This document shows, piece by piece, positions 24,235-33,475 of a stretch of 64,000 nt of DNA. The stretch spans positions 62,001 to 126,000 of the forward strand of contig CAJUGD010000002.1 in the NCBI GenBank assembly GCA_910586205.1. Reading direction: 5' to 3'. Every line of letters starts with the position of its first letter. The first letter of the stretch is position 1. The position numbers and the translations under genes are program-made. The notes below the pieces were generated by a model. The model saw only the letters and a program-made list of their open reading frames with translations. It had not been told where the DNA came from and did not search any database. This stretch comes from an uncultured Lachnospiraceae bacterium. GTDB taxonomy: Bacteria; Bacillota; Clostridia; Lachnospirales; Lachnospiraceae.

Positions 24235-27200
24235 TTAAATATTCATGTATAAATAAATCAACTGATATGGAAAACGGCGTCCTGGATTCACCTTAAACTT
24301 TGCCGAAAACGGCACATATTCAGCTATAATTCCGCCGTTGCTGTCAATAAAAAACTCTCCCGTAACATTCAGACAGCCATCTTCAACAAAATATTTTAAA
24401 CCACTTACATACGCATAGGGATCTCCGCTGTTTCCCCAATAGTACTGAGAGCTGATTTTATTTTCATAAACCTCCAAATATGGCTGAAGTCTTTCCGTAT
24501 CATAAGAATTGTAATACTCCGGGCCGAACACAGCGCTGACGCCATAAAGATCCTCCATTGCTTCATTTACTTTATTCCGGTCATAGTAAACAGAGGCATC
24601 AGCATAGATAGCCCAGTTTGAGGCAGGATTTTCAGGAGCTATCAGATTTTCATCATAATAATCATAGTAAAGATAATACCATGCAGCCTCCTGCACATGC
24701 TGCTTTGTAAAATCAGCGCTGGTTAATGTATTGGTTTCTCCGTGATAACAGCCGAAATACAATTCCTGTGCCAAAACAGAAGCAATCACGCTGTCATGCT
24801 CTGGCTTCACCGAGCCAATCATACCCTCTGCCCCCACACCAAATCCCAGCTTTCTTTGATTCTCCCCGCTTTTTGCGGCAGCCACAACCAAATCCCAGCC
24901 AAATTCCTCCAGGGTATACAGCTCCCCGTCTAAGATTGTCATATATCTTGCAGAAAGAGGCAGTGTGGCCTGGCTGCTCCCGTCCAGAGCCATCGTATGG
25001 ATTTTTCCGTCATTGCCTGGGTAATAACATGTATCTCCATCCAGCTTCCAAATAGATCCCATTCCATCATTCCTTTGATTATTTGTTAAAACCTGCTCCT
25101 CTGTCAGACTTCCCGGCCCCATAAGTCTTGTCCGCTTGATCGCTCCGTCTTCCAGATAATAGATCCATCCTTTATAGATACTCCAGTAATGAAGATCCCA
25201 GTTCACCCCTGCCTTCAGGCATTCTTCCTCTCCTGTTTTCAGGCTCTTTCTGCAAAAAGAACCACTGCCGTCACTGCTGTAATTCCAATTCAAATAATAC
25301 AGATAATTCCCCACCACAGCGGCTCTTGCAGGACATTCGCCAAAGGTATAGTGTGGAGTGCTGCCATTCATTCCGGAACCCGGTTCACCCCAGGCGGAAG
25401 TATTTACGTCTTCGCCCACAGGCAGCGCGCAGATCCCCCCAATGGTTTCCGGCGCATTATAATAGTAGAGCATTCCGTCACTGTACCCTACCAGAAAAAA
25501 CGTCGGATCGTCAATCTCTGCCTGCTGAACATTCGCCTGCACCACCGTGCGCCCTGTGCCGTCGTTTTTAATCCTGACAATCGAGCGTCCCGCAATATAA
25601 TACACCTGATCCTCTACCAAAAGAATCCGCGGATCTATGGTTTTATCCTCCCCGAATCTGGTCAGATCACTGCCATCCTTACGGCAGTAATACAACCTTC
25701 CTCCGTCCATCGGATTGGTAAAATACAGCCATTCCCCGTCTGACTGAATCCAGTCTGCCGTCAGGCTCCTCTCGGAAAGCCTGGAAAGCTTCTTATCCTC
25801 TGTCCACCAGCCCTTTCCTTCTACATTTCCGTAAACCTCCTGAATCGGCACGATTCCCTGATCTCTCAGTTCAAATACTTCCCACACGGTTCCTGCCTTT
25901 TGAGGTACTGAAAAGGTTCTGACCGGGATCCCATTGTGAAAGACCGTTACCTTGGCCCCAGACTTTGACAGCCCAAAAGATTCCAAGTCTCCTGTCTGAA
26001 TATCCGTATAATTGCTCACGTAATATTTATAGCTTCCCCGTTTGGGCGCATCCAAGGTAATGATCTCACAGGCATTATTCCCTTCCCCGTCATACAAAAG
26101 CCGGGCTCCTGCATGATCGCTCCGGTTCAGGGTATTGATACAGTTCCGGTCTCCCTTTGCAGCCTTATCCGGCGTAAACAGGGAACTGTCCAAATCCAGG
26201 GGATCTGTCTCTGAGCTATCCCAGCTTAGCAAAATTCTCCATTCTTCGTCTGTTTTTGTTCCCTCCGTTTTGTCTGCCCCTGCTTGACTTTTCGCTGTCG
26301 TCTCCCCGCTGTTTGCTGCCATGGCATAGATCACCTGTTTTTGTTCTCTGCCTCCTGCAAGGAATACCTTCCGGGAAGGCAAAATTCCTTCTTTTTCCAC
26401 CACAGCCGTATAGATCCCTGTTGGCAGTTCCACACTTACTATCCCTTCCTCTGAGCTTTTTTCCTCTGCCAAAGGACTTCCTAAAAACCAGTTCACACCC
26501 GGATAGATCGTAACTGCCGCATCAGCCAATACCGGCACTGCCTTCTGCTCTGTATCTTCCGAAAATGCCCTTTCCAGGATATCCTGCTCTCCCTGGGGTT
26601 CCACCTGATAAGTATAGAAGGTGATGGTGTTATCTTCCTCATCCTCCTTTAAAAGCACCATATCATCTTGTTCTGACTGCAGTATAAGATACCCTTCCCC
26701 CATTTCCGACAGCTTCATTACCGACGGAATCCAGCCGTCTTTCCGAAACACAAGAAAATATTCCTTGTCCTGTACAGCGCTGCCTTCTTCCTCTGATTTT
26801 GTATCTTCTCCCGTATCCTCCGTCACAGCCCAGGCATATTTTCCCTCTTTGTCTGTCACAACCTTAACCTTTGGCCGCTGGATCTCTCCCCCTGCGATCC
26901 TTCCGATCCCCACTTCCACATTTTCCAGCGGACTTCCGGCCTCATCCACCACACGGCCCCGGATCACCGGCACCGGCTCATTGGCTGTCACTGCCTCCAG
27001 TGTATTGTATGCTTCGTTCAAAACCTGGGCTTCTTTCTCGTCATACTGCCTTCTCTCATCCTCTGAGATATCCCCGTACCTCCACTGGGTGTACCATGTA
27101 TCTTCCAGTTCCAAAATCCACTGCTTCACCACAGAAGGCTCATAGATCCAGCGCCATTTTACCATCTGATCTCCCGAAAAATAATAGCGTTCCCCGGTCT

Positions 27201-27894
27201 TGTCAATGGTTGCATAGGAAGGTGTATAAACGCTGTCACTGCGCCGGAACACAAAATCCGGCCTGCCGTCCTTATAATAATAATCACTTAATTCCAGACT
27301 TCCATCCTCTTTTGTTTCTATGGAAACAATCTTTTGAATCTGCCCGGTGGTTGGTTCCCGGTATACCTCATACTCAATGGGAGTTTTACTGTCCGCTCTC
27401 TGAAGCTCCATTCTGGTAAGGATACAATCTGCAATCTGATTATCATTCTCCCCGCCAAGATCCTCCAAACGATAAAACAACTCCTTATCCCACAGGGCAG
27501 AAACGTCTCTGGCTGCCGGCGGATGATTCCTGGCTGACAGATCCACCACCCCTGTTCCTTCCGGCTCTTTATAAGACTCCTCCAGCTCTGCCTGGCTTAA
27601 ATCAAACAAGTCCTCTAACTCTGCCTGTTCCTGGCCAAAGCCGGCAGATTCTCTGTTTCCGGCAAAATGCCGCAAGGCCAGAAAGCTCCCGCCTGCTGAT
27701 GCCATGATTAACAAAACGCCTCCCACAATCAGCGGCGCTAAGGATTTCTTCTGTGCCCGATTATCGTCTTGCGTTTCCTGCTGTTCTTCCTTTTGCAGTG
27801 TGTCTTCTGATGTATTCTCACATGGATTGCCGCAATTCCCGCAAAACAATGCTTCATCCACCAGCTCCTGGCCGCAGAATTTACATGTTTTCAT
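24235..27894 (-). CDS. Large zinc-ribbon membrane protein with extracellular beta-propeller
   Basis: The 1219-residue product opens with a zinc ribbon (CKFC at 4-7, CGNC at 19-22) and a single span (about 53-75). The outside part contains, in order, an uncharacterised region, a carboxypeptidase-regulatory-like beta-sandwich (VIRGRVVDEAGSPLENVEVG), a second such segment near TGIYTAVVEKEG, a YfaP/DUF2135-like domain (LLSWDSSETDPLDLDSSLF to GSYKYYVSNYTD), and a DUF5050-like beta-propeller with repeats such as WLYFTNPMDGGRLYYCRKDGSDLTRF and QVYYIAGRSIVRIKNDG. The C-terminal 180 residues are unassigned. It has its own promoter (27981-28009). It shares its plan with the neighbouring 381-residue protein. 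It may be a surface sensor or binding protein; the ligand is unknown. Confidence 0.75.
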   Translation of the reverse strand: MKTCKFCGQELVDEALFCGNCGNPCENTSEDTLQKEEQQETQDDNRAQKKSLAPLIVGGVLLIMASAGGSFLALRHFAGNRESAGFGQEQAELEDLFDLSQAELEESYKEPEGTGVVDLSARNHPPAARDVSALWDKELFYRLEDLGGENDNQIADCILTRMELQRADSKTPIEYEVYREPTTGQIQKIVSIETKEDGSLELSDYYYKDGRPDFVFRRSDSVYTPSYATIDKTGERYYFSGDQMVKWRWIYEPSVVKQWILELEDTWYTQWRYGDISEDERRQYDEKEAQVLNEAYNTLEAVTANEPVPVIRGRVVDEAGSPLENVEVGIGRIAGGEIQRPKVKVVTDKEGKYAWAVTEDTGEDTKSEEEGSAVQDKEYFLVFRKDGWIPSVMKLSEMGEGYLILQSEQDDMVLLKEDEEDNTITFYTYQVEPQGEQDILERAFSEDTEQKAVPVLADAAVTIYPGVNWFLGSPLAEEKSSEEGIVSVELPTGIYTAVVEKEGILPSRKVFLAGGREQKQVIYAMAANSGETTAKSQAGADKTEGTKTDEEWRILLSWDSSETDPLDLDSSLFTPDKAAKGDRNCINTLNRSDHAGARLLYDGEGNNACEIITLDAPKRGSYKYYVSNYTDIQTGDLESFGLSKSGAKVTVFHNGIPVRTFSVPQKAGTVWEVFELRDQGIVPIQEVYGNVEGKGWWTEDKKLSRLSERSLTADWIQSDGEWLYFTNPMDGGRLYYCRKDGSDLTRFGEDKTIDPRILLVEDQVYYIAGRSIVRIKNDGTGRTVVQANVQQAEIDDPTFFLVGYSDGMLYYYNAPETIGGICALPVGEDVNTSAWGEPGSGMNGSTPHYTFGECPARAAVVGNYLYYLNWNYSSDGSGSFCRKSLKTGEEECLKAGVNWDLHYWSIYKGWIYYLEDGAIKRTRLMGPGSLTEEQVLTNNQRNDGMGSIWKLDGDTCYYPGNDGKIHTMALDGSSQATLPLSARYMTILDGELYTLEEFGWDLVVAAAKSGENQRKLGFGVGAEGMIGSVKPEHDSVIASVLAQELYFGCYHGETNTLTSADFTKQHVQEAAWYYLYYDYYDENLIAPENPASNWAIYADASVYYDRNKVNEAMEDLYGVSAVFGPEYYNSYDTERLQPYLEVYENKISSQYYWGNSGDPYAYVSGLKYFVEDGCLNVTGEFFIDSNGGIIAEYVPFSAKFKVNPGRRFPYQLIYLYMNI

Positions 27895-27980
27895 CCATAT
27901 TTCCTCCCTGCTTTTTCTGAAAATATTGTAAAATGATTCCTACTGCCGGCATGTCTGCCCGCCCCTGGTATTTCCTGTAT

Positions 27981-28009
27981 ATTGTAAGGCAGCCGCTGTT
28001 TCTTGTCAA
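27981..28009 (-). promoter_or_regulatory. Promoter of the large zinc-ribbon protein
   Basis: Minus-strand -35 TTGACA (28004-28009), 17-bp spacer, -10 TACAAT (27981-27986). It lies between the hairpins that close the sugar locus and the gene, so this gene is separate from that locus. Confidence 0.85.
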
Positions 28010-28038
28010 CATGAGAACCTTGTCTCTCTTAACAGACA

Positions 28039-28112
28039 TTGCTGCCAAAACGGCAGCAAATACTTTAAACGGCCCATCCTTCTGCAGAAAAATCCCGCAA
28101 AAGGATGAGCCG
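28039..28112 (-). terminator. Tandem hairpins closing the oligosaccharide locus
   Basis: Read on minus, CGGCTCATCCTT pairs with AAGGATGGGCCG (28070-28112, 12 bp), then TTGCTGCC pairs with GGCAGCAA (28039-28059, 8 bp, 5-nt loop). T tracts are weak, but the two stems follow the last gene of the locus. The first stem resembles the one at 37335-37372. Confidence 0.65.
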
Positions 28113-28136
28113 CCTAAAACCAAACACCTGAAAAAC

Positions 28137-28985
28137 TTATTGACATAATCCTGCAAAAAATTCCCTGTCCCTCACAAAATGCTCTGGCGAAGACTCCTCC
28201 AAAAGTCCGATGATCTGGGGCTTCTGTTCCTTCACATGCCGCATTAGGCTTTCATAACCGATCAGCCCCTCCCCTGGCCGGGTACAGACCTGAACCCCGT
28301 CTGCATCAAACACACAGTCCTTTAGGTGCAGCACGGAAATCCGGCTTCCATAAAGGTCAAATGCCCTGTCAATCTTCTCATTCTGAAGCTTTTTGCTTTT
28401 TGCCGTATCCGGCGACATAAGATTTGCCGCATCTAAAATCACCTCCACAGCAGGCGATGCCAAATCATCCAAAAACTGCTTCATTTTCTCTGGGGAAGAC
28501 AAGGTGTGATCAAATACGCCCTCCACTCCCACGACCACGCCCAAAGCCTCTGCCGCTGTCACAATCTGCTCAAAACTTTCCAGCAAAAGCCGATAACACT
28601 CCTTTGACTCTGTCATAGGCGTCACGGACATATCTGTGCTGTACCTGCCGGTCTCCGTTCCCACCATATCTGCATTCATATGTTTGGCATACCGAAGCCG
28701 TTCCACAAAACGATCCACCTCTTTTAGCCGCTGTGTTTTGTCTGGATTTACCGGATTGATATAGCATCCCAGAACCGCCACATGAATTTCCCTTTTTGCC
28801 AGCTCCCGGCCCAAATATCCGGCAAACCCTGCCGAATAATGGCCGACGGAAAAATCATAGCCGCTGATCGATTTCTCCAAGGCAAGCTGAATATGTCTGA
28901 TCCCCATTTGCTGCACACGATCCCCAAATGTCTCCAGATCCGTCTGTTCCACAAAATCATGGGCCCTAACGCCAAACTGTATCAT
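28137..28985 (-). CDS. Sugar phosphate isomerase/epimerase family TIM-barrel protein
   Basis: A 282-residue AP-endonuclease-2 type barrel, the fold of xylose isomerase, IolE, IolH and related sugar isomerases. Features are FGVRAHDF, IRHIQLALEKSIS, HYSAGFAGYLGRELAKREI, VLGCYINPVNPD, MVGTETGRY, VVVGVEGVFDHTLS with a probable metal-binding Glu, VEVILDAANLM with a probable Asp ligand, and VLHLKDCVFD with His and Asp ligands. The start is the ATG of MIQFGVR with GGAG upstream; a TTG further up is less likely. It is the last gene of the minus-strand oligosaccharide locus after the ROK kinase, where it could isomerise the released keto- or uronic sugar. The exact substrate is unknown. Confidence 0.85.
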   Translation of the reverse strand: MIQFGVRAHDFVEQTDLETFGDRVQQMGIRHIQLALEKSISGYDFSVGHYSAGFAGYLGRELAKREIHVAVLGCYINPVNPDKTQRLKEVDRFVERLRYAKHMNADMVGTETGRYSTDMSVTPMTESKECYRLLLESFEQIVTAAEALGVVVGVEGVFDHTLSSPEKMKQFLDDLASPAVEVILDAANLMSPDTAKSKKLQNEKIDRAFDLYGSRISVLHLKDCVFDADGVQVCTRPGEGLIGYESLMRHVKEQKPQIIGLLEESSPEHFVRDREFFAGLCQ

Positions 28986-29033
28986 AACATCCCATCCCTT
29001 CTCCTGTGCCAATCATTCATTTAAAGCCACTTT

Positions 29034-29987
29034 TCAAAGGCTGTCTTTGCCCAAAACAGCCGCCCCAATAAGCCCTGCGTCATTTCCCAGCTCTGCCAGC
29101 CGAATCCGGGTATTGATCTTTGCATTCCTGGAGTGGACAAACGGCTCTATTTTCTCTTTCAGCGGGATCAGCAGCCGGTCTCCTGCACCGCTGAGTCCTC
29201 CGCCGATACAAATGACCTCCGGCTGAAAAATATTGACAATATTGGCAATTCCCTCTGCCAGATACCATAAAAATTCCTCAATCACCTTATGAGCCGCCTC
29301 ATCCTTTTGCTGTGCGGCTTTAAAAATCCTTTGTCCGTCCAGCCTGCTCCCCTGTGCCTCCCATAAGGCAAGAAGCGAGTCCGGATGCTTCCCTGCCTCC
29401 TCCTGCCCCCGCTTCACCAGAGCCGCAGCCGAAGCATAGGCTTCCAGACATCCTCTGCGTCCGCAGGTACAGAGCCTGCCGCCTTGCTCAATTACCATAT
29501 GGCCCAGCTCTCCTGCCGCTCCATTGCAGCCGTCCCAGATTTTTCCGTCAAAAATAATTCCTCCCCCGACTCCGGTTCCCAAGGTCACGGCCACCATGGA
29601 TTTACATCCCTTTCCGGCCCCTGCCAGATACTCTCCCCAGGCTGCTGCCTTGGCGTCATTCTCTGCAAAAACCCGACAAGAAAACCGTCTGCTCATCATC
29701 TTTACAAAAGGCACATTGTTAAATTCCAGATTGTTGGCATACTCTACCATGCCCTCTGCCTTGTTGACGGTTCCTGGTATCCCGATTCCCACACTTCCTA
29801 CCTGGGAAAAATCCAGCCCGTTCTCCTCAAGAAGCCCTGCCGCCAAATTCCGGATCGCGTCCCCAATCTCCTCCGGAGTCTTTGGCAGCCCTGTGGGAAC
29901 CGAAGCCTTTGCCATGAGACGAAAGCTCGAATCCACAAGACCTGCGGCAATGTTCGTTCCGCCCAGGTCAATCCCTAAATCAATCAT
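29034..29987 (-). CDS. ROK family sugar kinase (glucokinase-like)
   Basis: A 317-residue kinase with the ATP-binding start DLGIDLGGTNIAAGLVD, GIGIPGTVN, FAENDAKAAAWGEYLAGAG (substrate Asn-Asp), VTLGTGVGGGIIFDG, the ROK zinc motif CTCGRRGCLEAYAS, preceded by GELGHMVIE whose His-Glu pair contacts the sugar, and a C-terminal VICIGGGLS. Glucokinase, ManNAc kinase and fructokinase share these. The start is MIDLGID with GGGAG upstream, not the longer frame. It lies 13 bp after the 547-residue protein and just before the TIM-barrel isomerase, so it phosphorylates a sugar freed inside the cell by the locus. Confidence 0.92.
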   Translation of the reverse strand: MIDLGIDLGGTNIAAGLVDSSFRLMAKASVPTGLPKTPEEIGDAIRNLAAGLLEENGLDFSQVGSVGIGIPGTVNKAEGMVEYANNLEFNNVPFVKMMSRRFSCRVFAENDAKAAAWGEYLAGAGKGCKSMVAVTLGTGVGGGIIFDGKIWDGCNGAAGELGHMVIEQGGRLCTCGRRGCLEAYASAAALVKRGQEEAGKHPDSLLALWEAQGSRLDGQRIFKAAQQKDEAAHKVIEEFLWYLAEGIANIVNIFQPEVICIGGGLSGAGDRLLIPLKEKIEPFVHSRNAKINTRIRLAELGNDAGLIGAAVLGKDSL

Positions 29988-30000
29988 CCTTTTCTCCCTC

Positions 30001-31644
30001 TTATCCAACTGTCCGGATTGTGAATTTTCGCTCAAAAGGCGTGTAGGCATTACAGTAAATGGTATAGCCCTCTGTGTTTATCTCCTCTCCGGAATAATGC
30101 CCCTGAAACTCATGCTCACCAAACCCAGGACCTGCCGTCATCCGCTTTCCCTCATGCTCCAGCGTCACAATCCCGTCCCTGAGAATCATCCCCTCCCCGG
30201 CAGCGGCCTTCAGCCAGAAGGCATCATGAGCCACGGTTGTCCCTGCCGGTATATTCAGCTCCAGCCTCATGGGAATCCTATCCAGCCCCTGGGTCCGGAT
30301 GGTCAGCTCCAGCCCGTCCTCCAGCTCCTCCACCTGCACCTGGGTTTCCACCTGGGAATTAATCAGCCTTTCCCGCCTGGAATGATCCATCTTCCACCAA
30401 TCCGATGTGCCGGGAGACTGTTCGAAAGGAAGATAAAACCATCCTTCTGCCGTCCCCTTCAGCACACATCCCTTTTCCTTCTCCTCTAAAGCCTGGGGAA
30501 TAAAATTGCGGATATCACAATAGCTTTCCCCCAGCTTCACGCCGACAGCCAGAGAGCTGCTTTTTATATGCAAAAACGAGGATTTTCCCCGCACTGCCGT
30601 GTACCCATAGATTGGATTCTTTACCCGCAGAACCCCGGAATTTTTAAAATACTTCCGGTATGTGTCCAAAAAACCATAATGCGTGAAGGAATGATTCATC
30701 ATTTTCTCATCATCCATGATAATATGCAGACAGTCCGGAGCCAAATCGCCCCGCTCTTTATTATCCTGAATGATCTTGTGGGCAGCGCCGTCAAAAATAT
30801 CCTGCCCTTCATGGCTGCACAAGAACAAGTACTGGTAAAAATACTTATCCGCATAGCTCTGCTTTCCCCGGTCCTGTCTGGTGGAATTTTCTGTAAATAT
30901 TGTATCGTCCGGGTCAATATAATACAGCATCATCCCCAGATTCCGCCTGACATAACCAAGATAGCTCTCATCCCCGGTCTCCCGGAACAAAGCCATCATG
31001 GCATTGTTTACCACGGCATTGTAATTGCCTGTAGAACGCTCTGCGTATTCTCCGTCCTCATCCCCGTCAATTCCCTCTGCCAGATATCGTGCCGCCTGTT
31101 TCTGCAGCCGGTCTGCAAACTCCGTTTCCTCCCGGAACAATCCGGCGCCTTGTATCAGGGCCGCCGTAATACCCCACCTGTGATTAGGCGTATGAAAGCC
31201 GCCTGCTGCCACGGCCTCTAATGACCGGTGCATAAGAGCCAGGTACTTTTCTCTTAGCTGTTTCAGATGCAGCGAGCCGTCGTCATAGCGTACTAAAAGC
31301 CGGTACGCCCCATACAGACGTTTAAAGCAAAAGGATGTATCTGCTGCAGATTTAAAATTGCAGGAGGGAAAGTCAAAGCTGCCATCCTCCCTCTGAAGCC
31401 TTCTCACAAAATCCAGAGCCAGATTCACGGCGTCATACAACTCCTGCTGATGATAAAAACGGCTGCTGTCACTGTTATACACCGCCACAGCCGTAGCCAG
31501 TGCATAGATCGTCGGCTTGGCTTCCAGAATCCCGCTCCGAATGCCCCCATACATAGGGCTTTCCGGATTTTTCTCCTGTAAATCCAAAAACTGCTGTGTC
31601 CGGATCTCTGCTCCCCTTCGCAGATGTGATAAATAACGCTCCAT
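30001..31644 (-). CDS. Unassigned 547-residue protein, probable (alpha/alpha) toroid plus beta-sandwich carbohydrate enzyme
   Basis: I do not recognise a named family. The first 330 residues are helical with repeated pairs of helices (for example LYDAVNLALDFVRRLQREDGSF and MMALFRETGDESYLGYVRRNLGMML), like the toroid of heparinase or alginate-lyase type enzymes; the last 200 residues look like an all-beta domain (GLELTIRTQGLDRIPMRLEL). Candidate active-site groups are Asn154-His155-Arg156-Trp157, ERSTGNYN (202-209) and NHSFTHYGF (317-325). There is no signal peptide, so it acts in the cytoplasm on imported sugars. It lies between the permease gene and the ROK kinase, in a locus with GH105, an enzyme that removes unsaturated uronic acids; a lyase or hydrolase for the imported oligosaccharide is the best guess. 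Confidence 0.6.
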   Translation of the reverse strand: MERYLSHLRRGAEIRTQQFLDLQEKNPESPMYGGIRSGILEAKPTIYALATAVAVYNSDSSRFYHQQELYDAVNLALDFVRRLQREDGSFDFPSCNFKSAADTSFCFKRLYGAYRLLVRYDDGSLHLKQLREKYLALMHRSLEAVAAGGFHTPNHRWGITAALIQGAGLFREETEFADRLQKQAARYLAEGIDGDEDGEYAERSTGNYNAVVNNAMMALFRETGDESYLGYVRRNLGMMLYYIDPDDTIFTENSTRQDRGKQSYADKYFYQYLFLCSHEGQDIFDGAAHKIIQDNKERGDLAPDCLHIIMDDEKMMNHSFTHYGFLDTYRKYFKNSGVLRVKNPIYGYTAVRGKSSFLHIKSSSLAVGVKLGESYCDIRNFIPQALEEKEKGCVLKGTAEGWFYLPFEQSPGTSDWWKMDHSRRERLINSQVETQVQVEELEDGLELTIRTQGLDRIPMRLELNIPAGTTVAHDAFWLKAAAGEGMILRDGIVTLEHEGKRMTAGPGFGEHEFQGHYSGEEINTEGYTIYCNAYTPFERKFTIRTVG

Positions 31645-31687
31645 ACTTTCCCTCCATTTCCCGTTCTAAAAGTATACTACAGTTTCG

Positions 31688-32524
31688 TCAGCCTTTTACG
31701 CCGCTGGCCGCAAGCCCTCCGGTAATATACCGCTGCAATATGATAAATATAACAATAATCGGTATGATTGACAAGATGGAAGCCGCCAGAATGGAATTCC
31801 AGTCAACACCCATGGTTCCGATATAGCTCTTAATGGCAATCTGGATGGTAAAATTATCCTGATCTGACAACACCATCAAAGGAAGGATATAATCGTTCCA
31901 TCTCCACATAAAGGAAAAGATCGTCAGCGTAACCGTAACCGAAGACCCTAAAGGAAGCATCAATGCCCGGAAAATATGAAATTCCGACGCCCCGTCCAGT
32001 CTTCCCGACTCCACCAGCTCCAAAGGAATGGACATATAGTGCTGCCGGTACATAAAAATACCGGTTGTGGTCGTAACCACCGGAAGAATACATCCCCAAA
32101 TATTGTTATAAAGCCCCATCTCGCTGACCACCGTAAACTGGGCAATGGTAAGAATCTCTCCGGGAATCAAAGTTCCCAGCAAAAATACGGCAAACACCTT
32201 GTTCACATAGGTAATCTCTTTCCGGTAAATAGCCAGGGCATAACCGCACATGGCGCTGATCACCACAGTGATCACAATTCCCACGATAGCAAGGAACAAG
32301 CTGTTTTTCACATAATTGAAAAGTCCGTCCTCTACCACGCCTGCATAGGAGCTGGCATCCGGATTCTGAGGAAACAGATGCAGCGGATAAGCGAACAGCT
32401 CCGAGGAAGGCTTAAAAGAGCTGAAGCACAGCCAGATAATCGGAAAGATCATCAGAAATGCCACTGCTGCCCCAAGAAGCGTCACCAAAGTTACTTCCAG
32501 CTTGCGTTTTGCTGCTCCGTCCAT
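31688..32524 (-). CDS. Carbohydrate ABC transporter permease (MalG type)
   Basis: A 278-residue inner-membrane permease with six predicted spans. The EAA loop that meets the ATPase is seen at about 188-210 (ELVESGRLDGASEFHIFRALMLPLG), and the C-terminus GGLAASGVKG is typical of MalG-like CUT1 permeases. The start overlaps the stop of the partner permease by one base (TAATG type). No ATPase is encoded here, as is usual for Firmicute CUT1 systems that borrow a shared MsmX-type ATPase. It imports oligosaccharides with its MalF-type partner and the lipoprotein receptor encoded upstream. Confidence 0.93.
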   Translation of the reverse strand: MDGAAKRKLEVTLVTLLGAAVAFLMIFPIIWLCFSSFKPSSELFAYPLHLFPQNPDASSYAGVVEDGLFNYVKNSLFLAIVGIVITVVISAMCGYALAIYRKEITYVNKVFAVFLLGTLIPGEILTIAQFTVVSEMGLYNNIWGCILPVVTTTTGIFMYRQHYMSIPLELVESGRLDGASEFHIFRALMLPLGSSVTVTLTIFSFMWRWNDYILPLMVLSDQDNFTIQIAIKSYIGTMGVDWNSILAASILSIIPIIVIFIILQRYITGGLAASGVKG

Positions 32525-33408
32525 TACACCTCACCTCCACCTTTTGTAGCCTTAAACTGAACCACGGCAATGACAATAAACAAAATACTGATCACAATTC
32601 CTGCTGCCGATGCATAACCGTACCGGGACTGGTTAAAGCCCTGGTCAAATATGTACTGGACAATATAGGTGGTGGAGGACCCTGGTCCGCCAAGAGAAAT
32701 ACCCTGTACCAGCGCATATTCCTTTAAAAGATTTACGGTAGACAGAAGCAGAACAATAAATGTAGTCGGCATCAGAAGAGGCAGGGTGATCTGAAAAAAT
32801 GCCTGGGCCTTCTTTGCCCCGTCCACACTGGCCGCCTCATAAAGCTCCTTTGAAATGTTGTTGATCCCCCCGACATACAACAGCATATAGTAGCCGGCAG
32901 AGATCCAGTTGGAGGCCACGCTGATAACCACAGTGGCTAATACTGGATTTAAGGACCATTGCAGTGGATTGATTCCTGCTTTCTGCAAAAGGAAATTCAC
33001 CAGCCCGTACTCCTGTCCGAACATCCAGTTGATCGTAATACCGGCCACCAGAGCCGAAAACAGCACCGGAATGTACACCAGGGTCCGCACAATGGTAGTC
33101 CCTTTCAAGCTCTGGGAAGTAACCAGCGCTGCCAGAAGCAGCGGAATGGCAATCTTAAAGGGCAGGTTGCATACCGTATACACTATGGTCCTGGAAAGGG
33201 TCTTATAAAAATCCCCGCTTGTCAAAATATCCAGATAGTTTTTGATTCCCACGAAATCCATGGTCTTCCATCCGTCATAGTTGGTAAAAGAAAACCAGAC
33301 GCTCATCCCCAGCGGAAGCAGGAAAAATACTCCAAACAGCAGCAGAGACGGAATCACAAACATCCAGAAAGACCTGTCATGGCAAAATGCTTGTTTTTTC
33401 CTTTTCAT
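32524..33408 (-). CDS. Carbohydrate ABC transporter permease (MalF type)
   Basis: A 294-residue permease from the CUT1 family with the N-terminal span in FVIPSLLLFGVFFLLPLGMSV, the family sequence WFSFTNYDGW, and the EAA loop ELYEAASVDGAKKAQAFFQITLPLL (about 195-220). The start is MKRKKQAF with AGGAGG 9 nt upstream. A small hairpin (33424-33439) lies directly against this ribosome site. It sits 67 bp after the receptor gene and overlaps the MalG-type gene, forming one transporter. Confidence 0.93.
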   Translation of the reverse strand: MKRKKQAFCHDRSFWMFVIPSLLLFGVFFLLPLGMSVWFSFTNYDGWKTMDFVGIKNYLDILTSGDFYKTLSRTIVYTVCNLPFKIAIPLLLAALVTSQSLKGTTIVRTLVYIPVLFSALVAGITINWMFGQEYGLVNFLLQKAGINPLQWSLNPVLATVVISVASNWISAGYYMLLYVGGINNISKELYEAASVDGAKKAQAFFQITLPLLMPTTFIVLLLSTVNLLKEYALVQGISLGGPGSSTTYIVQYIFDQGFNQSRYGYASAAGIVISILFIVIAVVQFKATKGGGEV

Positions 33409-33423
33409 TATATAGTTCCTCCT

Positions 33424-33439
33424 GGTTCGCAAACGAACC
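33424..33439 (-). promoter_or_regulatory. Hairpin touching the permease ribosome site
   Basis: GGTTCG and CGAACC form a 6-bp stem with loop TTTG on the minus strand; the next bases are AGGAGG, the ribosome site of the MalF-type gene. A second short stem (AAAACGG/CCGTTTT, 33459-33476) overlaps the stop codon of the receptor gene. Together they could make the receptor more abundant than the permeases. Confidence 0.45.
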
Positions 33440-33475
33440 TTTTCTGATTCAGGTTAACAAAACGGCTGTCCGTTT

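Noticed and set aside
27881..28156. 91-codon minus-strand frame between the TIM-barrel gene and the large zinc-ribbon gene
   Set aside because: It overlaps both neighbours, contains two terminator-like hairpins and the promoter of the next gene, and has no family-like sequence.
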